Shown here in pieces: positions 33,960-41,991 of a stretch of 64,000 nucleotides of DNA; position 1 is the first letter of the stretch; every line of letters begins with the position of its first letter. The position numbers were made by a program, and so were the translations under genes. Location: assembly GCF_001641125.1 (NCBI RefSeq), contig NZ_LWLP01000001.1, positions 504,156 through 568,155 of the forward strand. Direction: 5' to 3'. A model generated the notes under the pieces. It was not told where the DNA came from. It saw only the letters and a program-made list of their open reading frames with translations, and searched no databases. This DNA comes from Arthrobacter sp. OY3WO11. GTDB lineage: Bacteria; Actinomycetota; Actinomycetes; Actinomycetales; Micrococcaceae.

Positions 33960-34961
33960 ATGAAAAAACTCATCAATGACCCGCGGGCCGTCGTCGAAGA
34001 ATCCGTACAGGGCTTCGGCATGGCCTACCCCAATCTGGTTACCGTCAGCACAGACCCCACCTTCATCACCCGCAAGGATGCGCCTGTGGGCGGCAAGGTG
34101 GGGCTGGTCTCCGGAGGAGGCAGCGGGCATGAACCGCTGCACGGAGGCTACGTGGGGGTGGGAATGCTCGACGCCGCCGTGCCGGGGGCGGTGTTCACTT
34201 CACCAACGCCTGACCAGATCCTTCCGGCGACCCTCGCGGCCAACTCAGGAGCCGGCGTCGTCCACATCGTGAAGAACTACACCGGTGACGTCCTGAACTT
34301 TGAAACGGCGGCCGAACTCGCGGAAGCCGAAGGCGTCAGCGTCCGCACGGTCCTGGTGAACGACGACGTGGCCGTTGAAGACTCGCTGTATACGGCCGGC
34401 CGCAGGGGTGTAGGCGGAACCGTGCTGGTGGAGAAAATTGCCGGTGCCGCCGCGGAGAGGGGCGATGACCTGGACGCAGTGGCGGCGGTGGGTGACCGCG
34501 TCAACGCCAACGTCCGCAGCATGGGTGTGGCGCTGTCCGCATGCACCGTCCCGCACGCAGGCACCCCCAGCTTCGACCTGGCCGAGGACGAGATCGAGAT
34601 CGGCATCGGCATTCACGGTGAGCCCGGCCGGCACAAAATCCCCATGGAGAACGCCGACGGCATCACGGACCGCCTGCTGGAACCTGTCCTGGCCGATCTG
34701 GGCATCGCGTCCGGGGACAGGGTCCTCCTGTTCGTCAACGGCATGGGCGGCACGCCGCTGAGCGAGCTGTACATCGTCTACCGGCGGGCCGCGCAGGTCC
34801 TCGCGGACCATGGCGCCACGGTGGACCGTTCACTGGTGGGCAATTACATCACGGCACTGGAGATGCAGGGATGCTCCATTTCGGTCCTGAGGCTGGACGA
34901 TGAGCTCACGGAGCTGTGGGACGCGCCGGTGCACACGGCGGCGCTCCGCTGGGGCGTGTAG
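33960..34961 (+). CDS. dhaK: PTS-dependent dihydroxyacetone kinase, substrate-binding subunit DhaK
   Basis: A 333-residue DhaK. The active-site His that forms a hemiaminal with dihydroxyacetone is His219 in [12 protein letters not shown]. Other family motifs: [40 protein letters not shown] and [13 protein letters not shown]. It binds dihydroxyacetone so that DhaL-ADP can phosphorylate it with phosphate passed from PEP through EI, HPr and DhaM. The ATG is preceded by CCAGGAGCACCGCC. A TAGGGT box at 33911-33916 may provide a second, proximal promoter. It is the first gene of a tight dhaKLM operon; DhaL starts 2 bases after its stop. Confidence 0.96.
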   Translation: MKKLINDPRAVVEESVQGFGMAYPNLVTVSTDPTFITRKDAPVGGKVGLVSGGGSGHEPLHGGYVGVGMLDAAVPGAVFTSPTPDQILPATLAANSGAGVVHIVKNYTGDVLNFETAAELAEAEGVSVRTVLVNDDVAVEDSLYTAGRRGVGGTVLVEKIAGAAAERGDDLDAVAAVGDRVNANVRSMGVALSACTVPHAGTPSFDLAEDEIEIGIGIHGEPGRHKIPMENADGITDRLLEPVLADLGIASGDRVLLFVNGMGGTPLSELYIVYRRAAQVLADHGATVDRSLVGNYITALEMQGCSISVLRLDDELTELWDAPVHTAALRWGV

Positions 34962-34963
34962 CG

Positions 34964-35596
34964 GTGGCGCTTGATGTCACCTGGGCGGTGAAGTGGCTGA
35001 CCCTGTCCGCCCAGGCCATGGCCGAGCACCGGGTGGAGCTGATCGAACTCGACCGGGCCATCGGGGATTCGGACCACGGGGAAAACATGGACAGGGGATT
35101 CCAGGCTGTCCTGGACAAGCTGGCTGAGGCTCCGCCGCAGACCCCAGGGGCCGCCCTGAAGCTGACAGCCATGACCCTGATGTCAAAGGTCGGCGGGGCA
35201 GCCGGGCCGCTCTACGGCACAGCTTTCCTCCGGGCTGCAACATCGCTGGGGGACGCGGCCGAAGTCGATCCCGCAGCCTGGGCGGGCGCCCTTGCCGCTG
35301 CGCGCGACGGCATCGTGGCACGCGGGAAGGCCGAATCAGGGGACAAGACCATGGTGGATGCGTGGACGCCGGCCGTGGAAGCTGCCCGGAAGGCCGCGAT
35401 GGACGGCAACGGGGATGCCCTCACCGTCCTGGTGGCGGCGGCCGAGGCTGCCGAAGCCGGCGCCGTCGCCACTGACCCCATGGTGGCGCGGAAAGGCCGC
35501 GCGAGCTACCTCGGAGAGCGCAGCGCAGGGCACAGGGACCCCGGAGCAGCCTCTTCCGCCCTGATTCTCCGCGCAGCCGTGGGAGCCGCTGCGTGA
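34964..35596 (+). CDS. dhaL: Dihydroxyacetone kinase, ADP-binding subunit DhaL
   Basis: A 210-residue DhaL, the all-helical subunit that holds ADP as a fixed cofactor rephosphorylated by DhaM. The metal-binding aspartate motif is intact (AIGDSDHGENMDRGF), as are LMSKVGGAAGPLYGTAF and DKTMVDAWTPAVEA and the C-terminal RKGRASYLGERSAGHRDPGAASS, which is the usual ending. The GTG at 34964, 2 bases after the dhaK stop, is chosen because the upstream frame lies in dhaK; the resulting start VALDVTWAVKWL matches the family. The stop overlaps the GTG of dhaM by 4 bases. Confidence 0.95.
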   Translation: MALDVTWAVKWLTLSAQAMAEHRVELIELDRAIGDSDHGENMDRGFQAVLDKLAEAPPQTPGAALKLTAMTLMSKVGGAAGPLYGTAFLRAATSLGDAAEVDPAAWAGALAAARDGIVARGKAESGDKTMVDAWTPAVEAARKAAMDGNGDALTVLVAAAEAAEAGAVATDPMVARKGRASYLGERSAGHRDPGAASSALILRAAVGAAA

Positions 35597-36285
35597 CCGT
35601 CAGCCTTGTGGTGGTATCCCATAGCGAAAAAATTGCCGACGGCGCCGCGGAGCTTGCCGCGCAAATGGCGCCTGACGTCCTGGTCCTGACAGCCGGGGGC
35701 ACCACGGACGGAAGGATCGGCACCAGCCTGGAGAAAGTCCTGGCTGCCCTGGACAAGGCGGGCAGCGGCGGCACCGTCATCCTCACTGACTTGGGGTCGG
35801 CCGTGATGACCGCGGAATCCGCGCTCGAGTTCGCCGAGAACCCGGAGGAGATGGTGCTGGCGGACGCGCCGCTGGTGGAGGGGCTCGTGGCAGCCGCGGT
35901 CGCAGCGCAGGGCGGTGCGGACATGCACGCGGTCAGGCGGGCGGCGGAATCCGTGGGTGGTCCCGCCCGCCAGCCAGAGGACGCCCCGCTGAAGGCTATT
36001 GGCGAAGGGCCGGTCACCGGAAAGGGGCCGGACTTCACGGGCGACTTTGAGCTGGTCAACCAGGCCGGGATGCACGCCCGCCCGGCTGCGAAGATAGCCG
36101 GCGGGCTGTCCGGGCTCGATGCGGAAGTGACGGTCAACGGGGTGGACGGCGCGTCCATGACGGGACTGATGACGCTCGCTGCCGGCAAGGGGTCCGTGCT
36201 GCACGTGGAAGCCTGGGGTGCCGATGCGGAACGGGCGGTGAACTACGTGGGCGGGCTGGTGCAGGCAGGATTCGGGGAGCCGTAG
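35593..36285 (+). CDS. dhaM: Dihydroxyacetone kinase phosphotransfer subunit DhaM (EIIA-HPr fusion)
   Basis: A 230-residue phosphocarrier. Residues 1-130 are the mannose-type EIIA domain with phosphorylated His10 in VVVSHSEKIADG and TDLGSAVM. After a linker (about 130-150), residues 152-228 form an HPr domain with phospho-His161 in NQAGMHARPAAK. This two-domain form lacks the EI-like third domain found in E. coli DhaM, so it needs a separate EI encoded elsewhere, the same pool that would serve the beta-glucoside EII at 47.6 kb. Start overlaps the dhaL stop (GTGA). The HPr helix-2 region reads ASMTGLMTLAA, keeping a Ser at the usual regulatory place. Confidence 0.94.
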   Translation: MTVSLVVVSHSEKIADGAAELAAQMAPDVLVLTAGGTTDGRIGTSLEKVLAALDKAGSGGTVILTDLGSAVMTAESALEFAENPEEMVLADAPLVEGLVAAAVAAQGGADMHAVRRAAESVGGPARQPEDAPLKAIGEGPVTGKGPDFTGDFELVNQAGMHARPAAKIAGGLSGLDAEVTVNGVDGASMTGLMTLAAGKGSVLHVEAWGADAERAVNYVGGLVQAGFGEP

Positions 36286-36352
36286 GCCTCGTTTGGGTAA
36301 CCGGCGGTGTGTTCCCGGGGTAGCGGCCCTTCCTGCGAATAAGCTCGATGCC

Positions 36353-36529
36353 ATGGAACGGCCCCAGCTCGAAGACAGCCCCGCAGAAATTGAAGTACTG
36401 GAAGGTCAAACGTCCGTGGAGGAACTGCTGGCTGATCTTGGGTTCGAATGGCGGCACAGCACTCCCGAGCAGGAAGCTGCACCCCAGGCCACCGGCGACG
36501 ACGCTTTCGGGCAGCCCGCGCTGTTCTGA
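36353..36529 (+). CDS. Hypothetical small acidic protein
   Basis: A 58-residue protein, MERPQLEDSPAEIEVLEGQT..., that I do not recognise. It is strongly acidic, with the helix-forming segment SVEELLADLGFEWRH in the middle and a Gln/Ala/Pro-rich tail ending FGQPALF. There is no membrane segment. The ATG at 36353 is chosen over an in-frame start 60 bases upstream because TAAGCT ends 7 bases before it, the leaderless pattern found repeatedly in this window. It follows dhaM by 67 bases but has its own promoter. The short linear-motif-like ending could dock to a protein partner, which is speculation. Confidence 0.6.
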   Translation: MERPQLEDSPAEIEVLEGQTSVEELLADLGFEWRHSTPEQEAAPQATGDDAFGQPALF

Positions 36530-36559
36530 ACGGCACTCTTCCAAACCCCTCCCAACGGG

Positions 36560-37048
36560 TCAGCCCTGCTGGCGCAGCCCTTCGGCGTCGAGTACCACCG
36601 CTGCGGTGATGAAGCGGCCGCACTGCTCGCCAAACGGATAGTCCCCGCGCGGACGGAATTCTACGCTCCGCACGGGCAGTGCCGTCCCGTCCGGTGCGGT
36701 TCCCGATGCTGTTACTGCCATGGGGGATTCGGTGAGCGACTGCAGCATCAGCACCCCGTCTTTGCTGCCGTTCGGAGATGCGGTGGCTGAGCAGACGCCG
36801 TTGGTGCAGCCCTGGTCGATGGACGAGTTTCCCGGCCGGAGGTCCACGTCCTCCTCCGTGCATTCGCCGTCCTGGCAGGCCTTAAGGTGCAGGCCGGAGA
36901 CCTGCTGCGCGTAGCTGGCAGGGATCGTTACCGAGACGGCGGTGGCCTGGGCGATGGCAGGGCAGGGGACCGCGCCGGGGCCGGGACCGCAGGCCGTGGC
37001 GAGTCCCGCCGTCGTGATCAAAGCCAAAAGCAGCCCATGCCTGCGCAT
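36560..37048 (-). CDS. Hypothetical lipoprotein
   Basis: A 162-residue secreted protein with a clear lipoprotein signal: MRRHGLLLALITTAGLATAC, lipidated Cys20. The mature part has six more Cys (for example CPAIAQ, LKACQDGEC, QGCTNGVCS, EQCGRF), suggesting disulfides, and a beta-rich composition (SVTIPASYAQQVSGLHLKAC; LPVRSVEFRPRGDYPFG). I do not recognise the domain. A TACGCT box ends 5 bases before the ATG, so the transcript may be leaderless, and a small CATAC/GTATG inverted repeat overlaps the start. It lies downstream of the DUF3592-type gene on the same strand, 126 bases away. Confidence 0.7.
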   Translation of the reverse strand: MRRHGLLLALITTAGLATACGPGPGAVPCPAIAQATAVSVTIPASYAQQVSGLHLKACQDGECTEEDVDLRPGNSSIDQGCTNGVCSATASPNGSKDGVLMLQSLTESPMAVTASGTAPDGTALPVRSVEFRPRGDYPFGEQCGRFITAAVVLDAEGLRQQG

Positions 37049-37174
37049 ACTTCAGCGTATGGCGCCGTTGCCGCAGCGGCCCGGGCCCAACCCAACTGAT
37101 GCCCGCATTGTTATGGCCGGCGCAGCTGTGACTGCCAAACGGAGTCCGGCGTGAAATTAAGCAGGGCGCCCGTG

Positions 37175-37606
37175 TCAGTCCACAGGGAAGATACTGATGA
37201 ACCACAGGGAGGCAAGGGCGAAAACGGCGAAGAAGGGGACGACGCACCCCAGCGTGGACCGGGGCTTGGAGGAAACCTGCCGCGACTCGTTGGGATTGGC
37301 GGGGTTGTAGGCCACCTCAATGGGCGCACCCGGCACCGGCTGGCTGGCGAAGGGGACCTCTGACTCGCCGGCAAACAATGTTCCCTGCGGGTCCGTGAAC
37401 TGGTACATGGGAAAAAACCGCCGGCTCCGGCTGGATCCGCCGCCGCCATTGGTCCAGCCCGCCACACTGCCGGTCACGGTGGCCTGCACTTTGGGCCATG
37501 ACGCGGCCTGCTGCTCGTCGCGCTTCGTGGTGCGCACGGCCCGGACCACCGCGAGCACCGCCGTGATGACGAACAGCACCCACACGATGTACAGGATCAT
37601 TTTCAT
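37175..37606 (-). CDS. DUF3592 domain membrane protein
   Basis: A 143-residue protein with one N-terminal helix (MILYIVWVLFVITAVLAVVRAV), a beta-rich extracytoplasmic or cytosolic DUF3592 domain (WPKVQATVTGSVAGW, then FPMYQFTDPQGTLFAGESEV and GAPIEVAYNPANPNESRQ), and a C-terminal hydrophobic helix (STLGCVVPFFAVFALASLWFISIF). The domain normally sits between two membrane helices, as here. I prefer the ATG at 37606 with AGGGGC upstream; a start at 37654 would add 16 residues and would overlap the mutY terminator hairpin at 37634-37659. Function unknown in the family. Confidence 0.75.
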   Translation of the reverse strand: MKMILYIVWVLFVITAVLAVVRAVRTTKRDEQQAASWPKVQATVTGSVAGWTNGGGGSSRSRRFFPMYQFTDPQGTLFAGESEVPFASQPVPGAPIEVAYNPANPNESRQVSSKPRSTLGCVVPFFAVFALASLWFISIFPVD

Positions 37607-37633
37607 GGCTTGCCCCTGGTTCCAGTCACCTGA

Positions 37634-37659
37634 AAAGTATGCCAGCCAGCGCATACTTT
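37634..37659 (-). terminator. Intrinsic terminator after mutY
   Basis: AAAGTATGC and GCATACTTT form a perfect 9-bp stem around an 8-base loop, followed on the minus strand by TTTTC. It lies 14 bases after the mutY stop and just before the DUF3592-type gene. Confidence 0.75.
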
Positions 37660-37672
37660 CTCTGTGTTGAGC

Positions 37673-38635
37673 TCACGCGGGAAGCCGGTAGCCGCCGTCG
37701 TGCATCTCTGCCAGACCGTCGGCAAGCAGGCCAGCCAGCGCCCGCTCCAGCTGTTCCGGCGCCGAGTTGAGCCGGTGCAGGGCGGCCAGCGGCACGCCGA
37801 TTCCCGTCGGTGCAAAGCCCAGGTCGGCCGGCTCCCGGAAGAACATGTCCGGCGGCACCGGAGTTTCGGCCAGCCGCAGCACGGCCACCACGGCGCCCCG
37901 GACCTGGCGGTCCGTGCCGTGCCATGCCTGGCCCTTGGGGACATACGACGGCGGCGGCTCGCCTGCCGCGCGCCAGGCGCAAAGGTCGCTGACCGGGCAG
38001 GCGGCGCACTTGGGTGCCCGGGCAGTGCATACAAGCGCCCCCAGCTCCATGACCGCAGCGTTCCACCGCACGGAAGAACCGTCGTCGGCCGGAAGGAGGG
38101 ATGCGGCCAGCCGCATCTCCGCCGCGGTCAGCGCAGGGGCCGGCAGCGCAGTACCGGAGACGAGGCGGGCATGGACCCGCCTGATGTTGGTGTCCACCAC
38201 GGTTTCCCGCCGGCCGTAGGCGAAGGCAGCCACGGCGGCCGCCGTATAGCCGCCCACGCCGGGAAGCGCCAGCAGCTCCGGGTACGAATCCGGGACCTTG
38301 CCGTTATGGTCCTGGGTAATAGCTGCGGCCGCAGCATGCAGCCTCAGTGCCCGGCGCGGATATCCCAGCCGGCCCCAGGAGCGCACTGCTTCCCCTGCGG
38401 GCTCTCCAGCCAGGGCAGCGGGGGTGGGCCAGCGTTTCAGCCACTCCTGCCATACCGGCAATACCCGGACAACGGGTGTTTGCTGCAGCATGATCTCGCT
38501 GACCAGGATGCCCCAGGGCGAACAGCCGGGCTCGCGCCAAGGCAGGTCGCGGGCGGTTTCGCTGAACCAGCCGTTGATTCGCTCGTGCAGAAGGTCAGGG
38601 CCGGCCACGGTCCCGGCAGCACATGCAGGACCCAC
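37673..38635 (-). CDS. mutY: A/G-specific adenine glycosylase
   Basis: A 320-residue MutY that removes adenine mispaired with 8-oxoguanine. The catalytic Glu is in SEIMLQQTPV, the helix-hairpin-helix is LPGVGGYTAAAVAAFA with the conserved catalytic Asp in VVDTNIRRVHAR, and the iron-sulfur loop Cys-x6-Cys-x2-Cys-x5-Cys is complete (CTARAPKCAACPVSDLC). The C-terminal part (residues 225-320) is shorter than the MutT-like domain of E. coli MutY, so recognition of 8-oxoguanine may be simplified, as in other actinobacteria. The GTG at 38635 is taken as start; a few residues either way are uncertain. The mutY-disA-radA neighbourhood is conserved in actinobacteria. Confidence 0.94.
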   Translation of the reverse strand: MGPACAAGTVAGPDLLHERINGWFSETARDLPWREPGCSPWGILVSEIMLQQTPVVRVLPVWQEWLKRWPTPAALAGEPAGEAVRSWGRLGYPRRALRLHAAAAAITQDHNGKVPDSYPELLALPGVGGYTAAAVAAFAYGRRETVVDTNIRRVHARLVSGTALPAPALTAAEMRLAASLLPADDGSSVRWNAAVMELGALVCTARAPKCAACPVSDLCAWRAAGEPPPSYVPKGQAWHGTDRQVRGAVVAVLRLAETPVPPDMFFREPADLGFAPTGIGVPLAALHRLNSAPEQLERALAGLLADGLAEMHDGGYRLPA

Positions 38636-38798
38636 GGGATCGGCCGGGCGCGGGGAAACGGCGGTGGAGGATTTGGTGTCGATGCCAACACTGTAATGGA
38701 TGTGTCTGGGCGGGCTGAAACGGGGATGTGACCAGAGCGTCTGCGGCGCGGCGGCGTGGTGGGTGAACAGAATCGGGCCTGTTCTCTAGCCTAGGAGG

Positions 38799-39479
38799 AT
38801 GGGCAGGCAAGGCGAATCATCACCACACGGCAGGGCACCGGCATCCGGTTCCACGGCCGTCCGCAAGCCGAGCGCGGCAGTTTACCGCCGTCGTCGGCTG
38901 TTCCTTGGCGGTGCACTCCTGTTGATCATTGCGCTGGTCAGCAGCTTTGCCGTAGCCGGTGCCTTCAGCGGCAAGTCGGAGCAGGCTTCGTCCACGGGGG
39001 CGACGGCATCTGCAGAACCTGCGGCAGGGGCTTCAGCGTCGCCGTCGGCGTCCGAACCTGCGCCGACGCCCACACCGTCAGCCACCTCCGGCTGCAACCA
39101 GAACCTGGTGACCGTTTCCGGGTCCACTGACAAGGCGGCGTATGGGCCTGGCGAAAACCCCATGCTGACGCTCAAGGTGACCAACGGCGGCACCATGCCC
39201 TGCGAAGTCAACATCGGAACATCGCAGATGGAGTTCCTTGTGACCAGCGGCGCGGACCGGATCTTCTCCTCCCGGGACTGCCAGGCCAAGAGCGAGGACC
39301 TGGTGAAGGTCATTGCGCCCGGAGCCAGCGAGACCGCCAACTTCCCCTGGTCCCGCACGCGGAGCGTGGAGGGCTGCCAGCCCATCGAAACCAAGCCGGG
39401 CGGCGGCGGTGCGTACTACATCTTCACGGCGAAGCTCGGGTCCAAAGCCAGCCCCAAGGCTGTCTTCCAGCTGAATTAG
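38799..39479 (+). CDS. Membrane-anchored hypothetical protein with Ser/Pro linker
   Basis: A 226-residue protein with a basic N-terminus, one signal-anchor helix at about 34-56 (LFLGGALLLIIALVSSFAVAGAF), a low-complexity Ala/Ser/Pro/Thr linker at 60-98 that would span the cell wall, and a beta-sandwich-like extracellular domain (VTVSGSTDKAAYGPGENPMLTLKVTN and CEVNIGTSQMEFLVTSG) with paired Cys. The domain resembles intracellular proteinase inhibitor/BsuPI-like or Ig-like folds in its NPMLTLKVTN motif; this is a guess. It lies divergent to mutY and convergent to disA, separated from disA by the inverted repeat at 39480-39541. The role is unknown. GGAGG abuts the ATG and TAGCCT lies 7 bases upstream, so initiation may be leaderless. 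Confidence 0.75.
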   Translation: MGRQGESSPHGRAPASGSTAVRKPSAAVYRRRRLFLGGALLLIIALVSSFAVAGAFSGKSEQASSTGATASAEPAAGASASPSASEPAPTPTPSATSGCNQNLVTVSGSTDKAAYGPGENPMLTLKVTNGGTMPCEVNIGTSQMEFLVTSGADRIFSSRDCQAKSEDLVKVIAPGASETANFPWSRTRSVEGCQPIETKPGGGGAYYIFTAKLGSKASPKAVFQLN

Positions 39480-39541
39480 CATCGACTGCTCCATAAATGC
39501 CGTTTTCAGCCTCCATAAGGACAATTACGGAGCAATCGATG
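39480..39541 (-). terminator. Long hairpin between convergent genes, best paired in the disA transcript
   Basis: Arms at 39480-39501 and 39520-39541 match at 18 of 22 positions. Three of the four mismatches are C/A on the plus strand, which become G-U wobble pairs in RNA copied from the minus strand. So the stem is almost complete (21 of 22) in the disA-side transcript and broken in the opposite one. The octamer CTCCATAA occurs both in the left arm and in the loop. No T-run follows. Probable 3' end of disA; could also belong to a dispersed repeat family. Confidence 0.65.
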
Positions 39542-39545
39542 GAGG

Positions 39546-40622
39546 TTAGAGGAAGCGGTCCAGCAGGCTTGCTTCCGCCATCCGGCTCAGGCCTTCACGG
39601 ACCGTGCGGGCGCGCTGGTCGCCGATCCCGTCAACAGTCATCAGGTCATCGATGGTGGCGGCCATCAGGAACTGCAGCCCGCCAAAGTGGTCCACCAGTC
39701 GGTCCGCAACTGCCTTGGGCACCGCCTTCAGCCCGGACAGCAGGCGGTACCCGCGCGGCTGCACCACGGCGTCAAGGTTGGCCTCACCGCCTGCGAACCC
39801 GACAATTCCGGAAATCTTTCCGAGGTCGATCAGCTCCGTGGGACCAAGGCTGACCAGCGCGCTGACGGCGTTCTCAATGTCCTCCGGGGTGGCGTCCGGA
39901 GCGCCGTAATCGCGGATGATGACGTCGCTGCCGGGGCCCCTGCCAACGGTGAGCTCATCCAGCTGGAGGGAGAGGAGGCGGCCGTCCTCACCGAGCTCCA
40001 GGACATACTGGGCGATTTCCTCGGAGATCCGGCGGACCATTTCCTGCCGCTGCAGGGTCACGGCCACGTCCCGCACGGTCACCATGGCTTCAATTTCAAG
40101 GGCCGAGAGCGAGCTGGTGACCTGGTCCAGGCGCGAGCGGTAGCGCTCCAGCGTCGCGAGGGCCTGGTTGGCGCGGGCCAGGACTTTCTCCGAGCCCTCC
40201 AGGACGTGCCGAAGGCCGTTGACGTACAGGGCGATGATCTGCATGGACTGGCTGACTGAAATGACCGGCACCCCGGTCTGGATGGCAACGCGCTCGGCGG
40301 TGCGGTGCCGGGTGCCGGATTCCTGGGTTTCAATGCTGGAGTCCGGGACGAGCTGGACGGCTGCGCGGAGGATGTTCCCGGCGTCCTTGTCACAGATAAT
40401 GGCGCCGTCCATCTTTGCGAGTTCGCGGAGCCGGGTGGGGGAGAAGTCGATGCCGATGTCGAAGCCGCCGGAGCAGATGGAGTCGATGGTCCGGTCCGAG
40501 CCGAGGACGATGAGCGCGCCGGTGCGGCCCCGCAGGATCCGCTCCAGGCCGTCACGAAGGGGGGTGCCGGGAGCCACTCTGCCCAAGGTAGCCCTGAGTG
40601 ATTCTTCGGGGCTCCGCGCCAT
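39546..40622 (-). CDS. disA: DNA integrity scanning protein DisA, diadenylate cyclase
   Basis: A 358-residue DisA that condenses two ATP into cyclic di-AMP and pauses at branched DNA. The N-terminal DAC domain has Asp72-Gly-Ala (MDGAIICDKDAG) and Arg105-His-Arg (SGTRHRTAERVA), the two signature motifs. A helical linker follows (EGSEKVLARANQALATLERYRSRLDQV), then a C-terminal helix-hairpin-helix domain (LMTVDGIGDQRARTVREGLSRM) that binds Holliday-type junctions. The ATG at 40622 has GAAGGGAAC upstream and gives the standard length; an extended frame to 40757 lacks homology. radA, whose product works with DisA, lies 5.4 kb away on the same strand. No cyclic di-AMP phosphodiesterase is in the window. 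Confidence 0.96.
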   Translation of the reverse strand: MARSPEESLRATLGRVAPGTPLRDGLERILRGRTGALIVLGSDRTIDSICSGGFDIGIDFSPTRLRELAKMDGAIICDKDAGNILRAAVQLVPDSSIETQESGTRHRTAERVAIQTGVPVISVSQSMQIIALYVNGLRHVLEGSEKVLARANQALATLERYRSRLDQVTSSLSALEIEAMVTVRDVAVTLQRQEMVRRISEEIAQYVLELGEDGRLLSLQLDELTVGRGPGSDVIIRDYGAPDATPEDIENAVSALVSLGPTELIDLGKISGIVGFAGGEANLDAVVQPRGYRLLSGLKAVPKAVADRLVDHFGGLQFLMAATIDDLMTVDGIGDQRARTVREGLSRMAEASLLDRFL

Positions 40623-40819
40623 AGTGTTCCCTTCAAAGGTGCGGACCGCCGCCCGCAGGATTGCCGGCTTCAGCAGGTTGCCGGCAGGACCAGAAAATGC
40701 TCTGTTTCCCGCAAGCTCAATGATAGGGGCAAGGAACGGCGTCTTCCGCACGGGCAAGCCCTAAAGTGCCTCATTAGGGAGTGCGGGAACAGGGGTCCGG
40801 AACGCGTCCGACGACGGAT

Positions 40820-40848
40820 GGCAGGGCGGGCATTTCGGCCCGCCTGCC
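40820..40848 (-). terminator. Hairpin terminator after the 2H phosphoesterase gene
   Basis: GGCAGGGCGGGC (40820-40831) pairs with GCCCGCCTGCC (40838-40848) with one bulged G and a 6-base loop. It lies about 35 bases after the stop codon at 40882 on the minus strand and before the disA promoter region. Confidence 0.6.
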
Positions 40849-40881
40849 GCCGGGTTATGAGGCGGTTTGATCCGGGCTGGC

Positions 40882-41388
40882 CTAGGCCGGGTTCGAAAGC
40901 GACCTCAGCGTCCTGGTGTTGCTGTCCCAGAGGCGGGCTTCCGTGCAGTGGCCCGCCAAACGCAGGTCCAGCAGGTCCATCGCCGTCCCGAGCTGGTCCG
41001 CGGGGACGCGGCGGGCAAGGGTGACATGGGGTGTCCAGGCATCCGGCAGGGTAAGCGGCAAGGCCCCGGAGATGCCTTCGTGGAGGAGTCGGTGCAGTTC
41101 AAGGAGCTGGCGGGTCACCACCACGGACCGGGCCAGGACGTACGTTCCCGTCCGAGCGGGGAAGATGTGGACGCCGGAAAAGCTGATGTCCAGGGGCAGC
41201 CGCTGCCACAGGTCCCGGAGGGTGTCCGGCAGGCGCATGTCCGCGCCGGCCGCAAGGGTGATGTGGGGACTGTTACTGGGCGAGGTGTGGCCTGCCAGGC
41301 TTGGGATTCCGGCGTCCGCGAGCCTCGCCCAGTCAGCCCTGATGGCGGAATCAGTGGAGTCCCCGAAGGTCAGCTCGATGCTCTGCAT
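40882..41388 (-). CDS. 2'-5' RNA ligase/2H phosphoesterase family protein
   Basis: A 168-residue member of the 2H phosphoesterase superfamily. Both catalytic HxTx motifs are present: PHITLAAG near residue 42 and PHVTLARR near residue 121, each on the strand positions expected for the bilobal fold. Relatives include LigT-type RNA ligases, thpR cyclic phosphodiesterases and ADP-ribose 1'',2''-cyclic phosphate phosphodiesterases; a 2',3'-cyclic phosphodiesterase activity on RNA ends is the most general expectation. There is no clear ribosome site; CATGAT ends 6 bases before the ATG and may serve as a -10 box. It precedes disA on the same strand but a terminator lies between them. Confidence 0.8.
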   Translation of the reverse strand: MQSIELTFGDSTDSAIRADWARLADAGIPSLAGHTSPSNSPHITLAAGADMRLPDTLRDLWQRLPLDISFSGVHIFPARTGTYVLARSVVVTRQLLELHRLLHEGISGALPLTLPDAWTPHVTLARRVPADQLGTAMDLLDLRLAGHCTEARLWDSNTRTLRSLSNPA

Positions 41389-41522
41389 CCACCCATCATG
41401 CCGCCCGGCCCAACCCAGACCGCGTCAGCCGGGCCAGCCCAGCCACCGCACCTCAGCCGAACCGGGCCCCGGCTGCGCCCGGACCACAAAAGGCGGGATG
41501 TGCAGGGACTGCGGTAGCCGGG

Positions 41523-41732
41523 TCAGCGCATCCGTTCCCGCAGCATCCGTTCCAGGTCCCTGCTGACTTTCGTGAGCGACGCCGCCCTGAGCGCTTTTTG
41601 CTCGGCAGGTGTCTGGGTTCCCCGGTGGCGGTGCTCGGCGGCCGGACGGGCCTGGTCACGGTCGCCGGATGCGGCCAATCCCGTGGCCAGGGGATCGAAG
41701 AAGAGGTTGCCGGAAAAGGAGATGCCCTGCAC
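41523..41732 (-). CDS. Hypothetical small basic protein
   Basis: A 69-residue protein of unknown function. It starts MQGISFSGNLFFDPLATGLAAS, a short hydrophobic patch not long enough for a membrane helix, and continues with a charged helical region rich in Arg, Glu and Ala (QTPAEQKALRAASLTKVSRDLERMLRERMR). The GTG start has AAGGA 8-12 bases upstream. A 19-codon ORF ends 3 bases before it, so translation of the two is probably coupled. The locus lies between the 2H phosphoesterase gene and the divergent prfC. It could be missed by automated calling because of its size and GTG start. Confidence 0.55.
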   Translation of the reverse strand: MQGISFSGNLFFDPLATGLAASGDRDQARPAAEHRHRGTQTPAEQKALRAASLTKVSRDLERMLRERMR

Positions 41733-41735
41733 CGT

Positions 41736-41795
41736 TCAGGTCCTTTCCAGGCGCCAGGGGAAGCCGTTCCGCGCCGGGTTGTCTTTGGTCATCAT
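41736..41795 (-). CDS. Short leaderless ORF (19 codons) preceding a small gene
   Basis: MMTKDNPARNGFPWRLERT then TGA. A TAGCGT -10 box ends 6 bases before the ATG, so the transcript would start at or next to this ATG. The downstream GTG at 41732 lies 3 bases after the stop, and its AAGGA ribosome site is inside this ORF. It may be a leader peptide that couples or regulates translation of the 69-residue protein, or simply a tiny functional peptide. Confidence 0.4.
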   Translation of the reverse strand: MMTKDNPARNGFPWRLERT

Positions 41796-41991
41796 GCGGC
41801 CACGCTAGCGGGAGGTCGTTTCACGGCCTTGAACGTCCGGTTTCGCGGGTGTTAAGCGGGCACCGCCGCCGGTTTGCCGCCCTGCGATAAACTGGAACTT
41901 GGCCGTTTGCCAGCCCGTTTCCCCGGCCCCAACGCCGCAGTGCCTCACCAGGCAGCGCCCGGGTAGTCCCAACCGCAGCGAAAGTAGCACC

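Noticed and set aside
33788..33979. A 63-codon ORF over the candidate RNA ahead of dhaK
   Set aside because: The frame starts with MCGRVGG, runs through both hairpins and into dhaK, has no ribosome site and does not resemble a protein.
33750..37659. The short sequence GCGCATACTT seen at about 33752, 37043 and 37649
   Set aside because: The copies lie in different contexts (promoter, start of a lipoprotein gene, mutY terminator) and are short enough to be coincidence.
40623..40757. DisA extended by 45 residues
   Set aside because: The start at 40622 has a good ribosome site and gives the standard DisA length; the extension has no match to the family.
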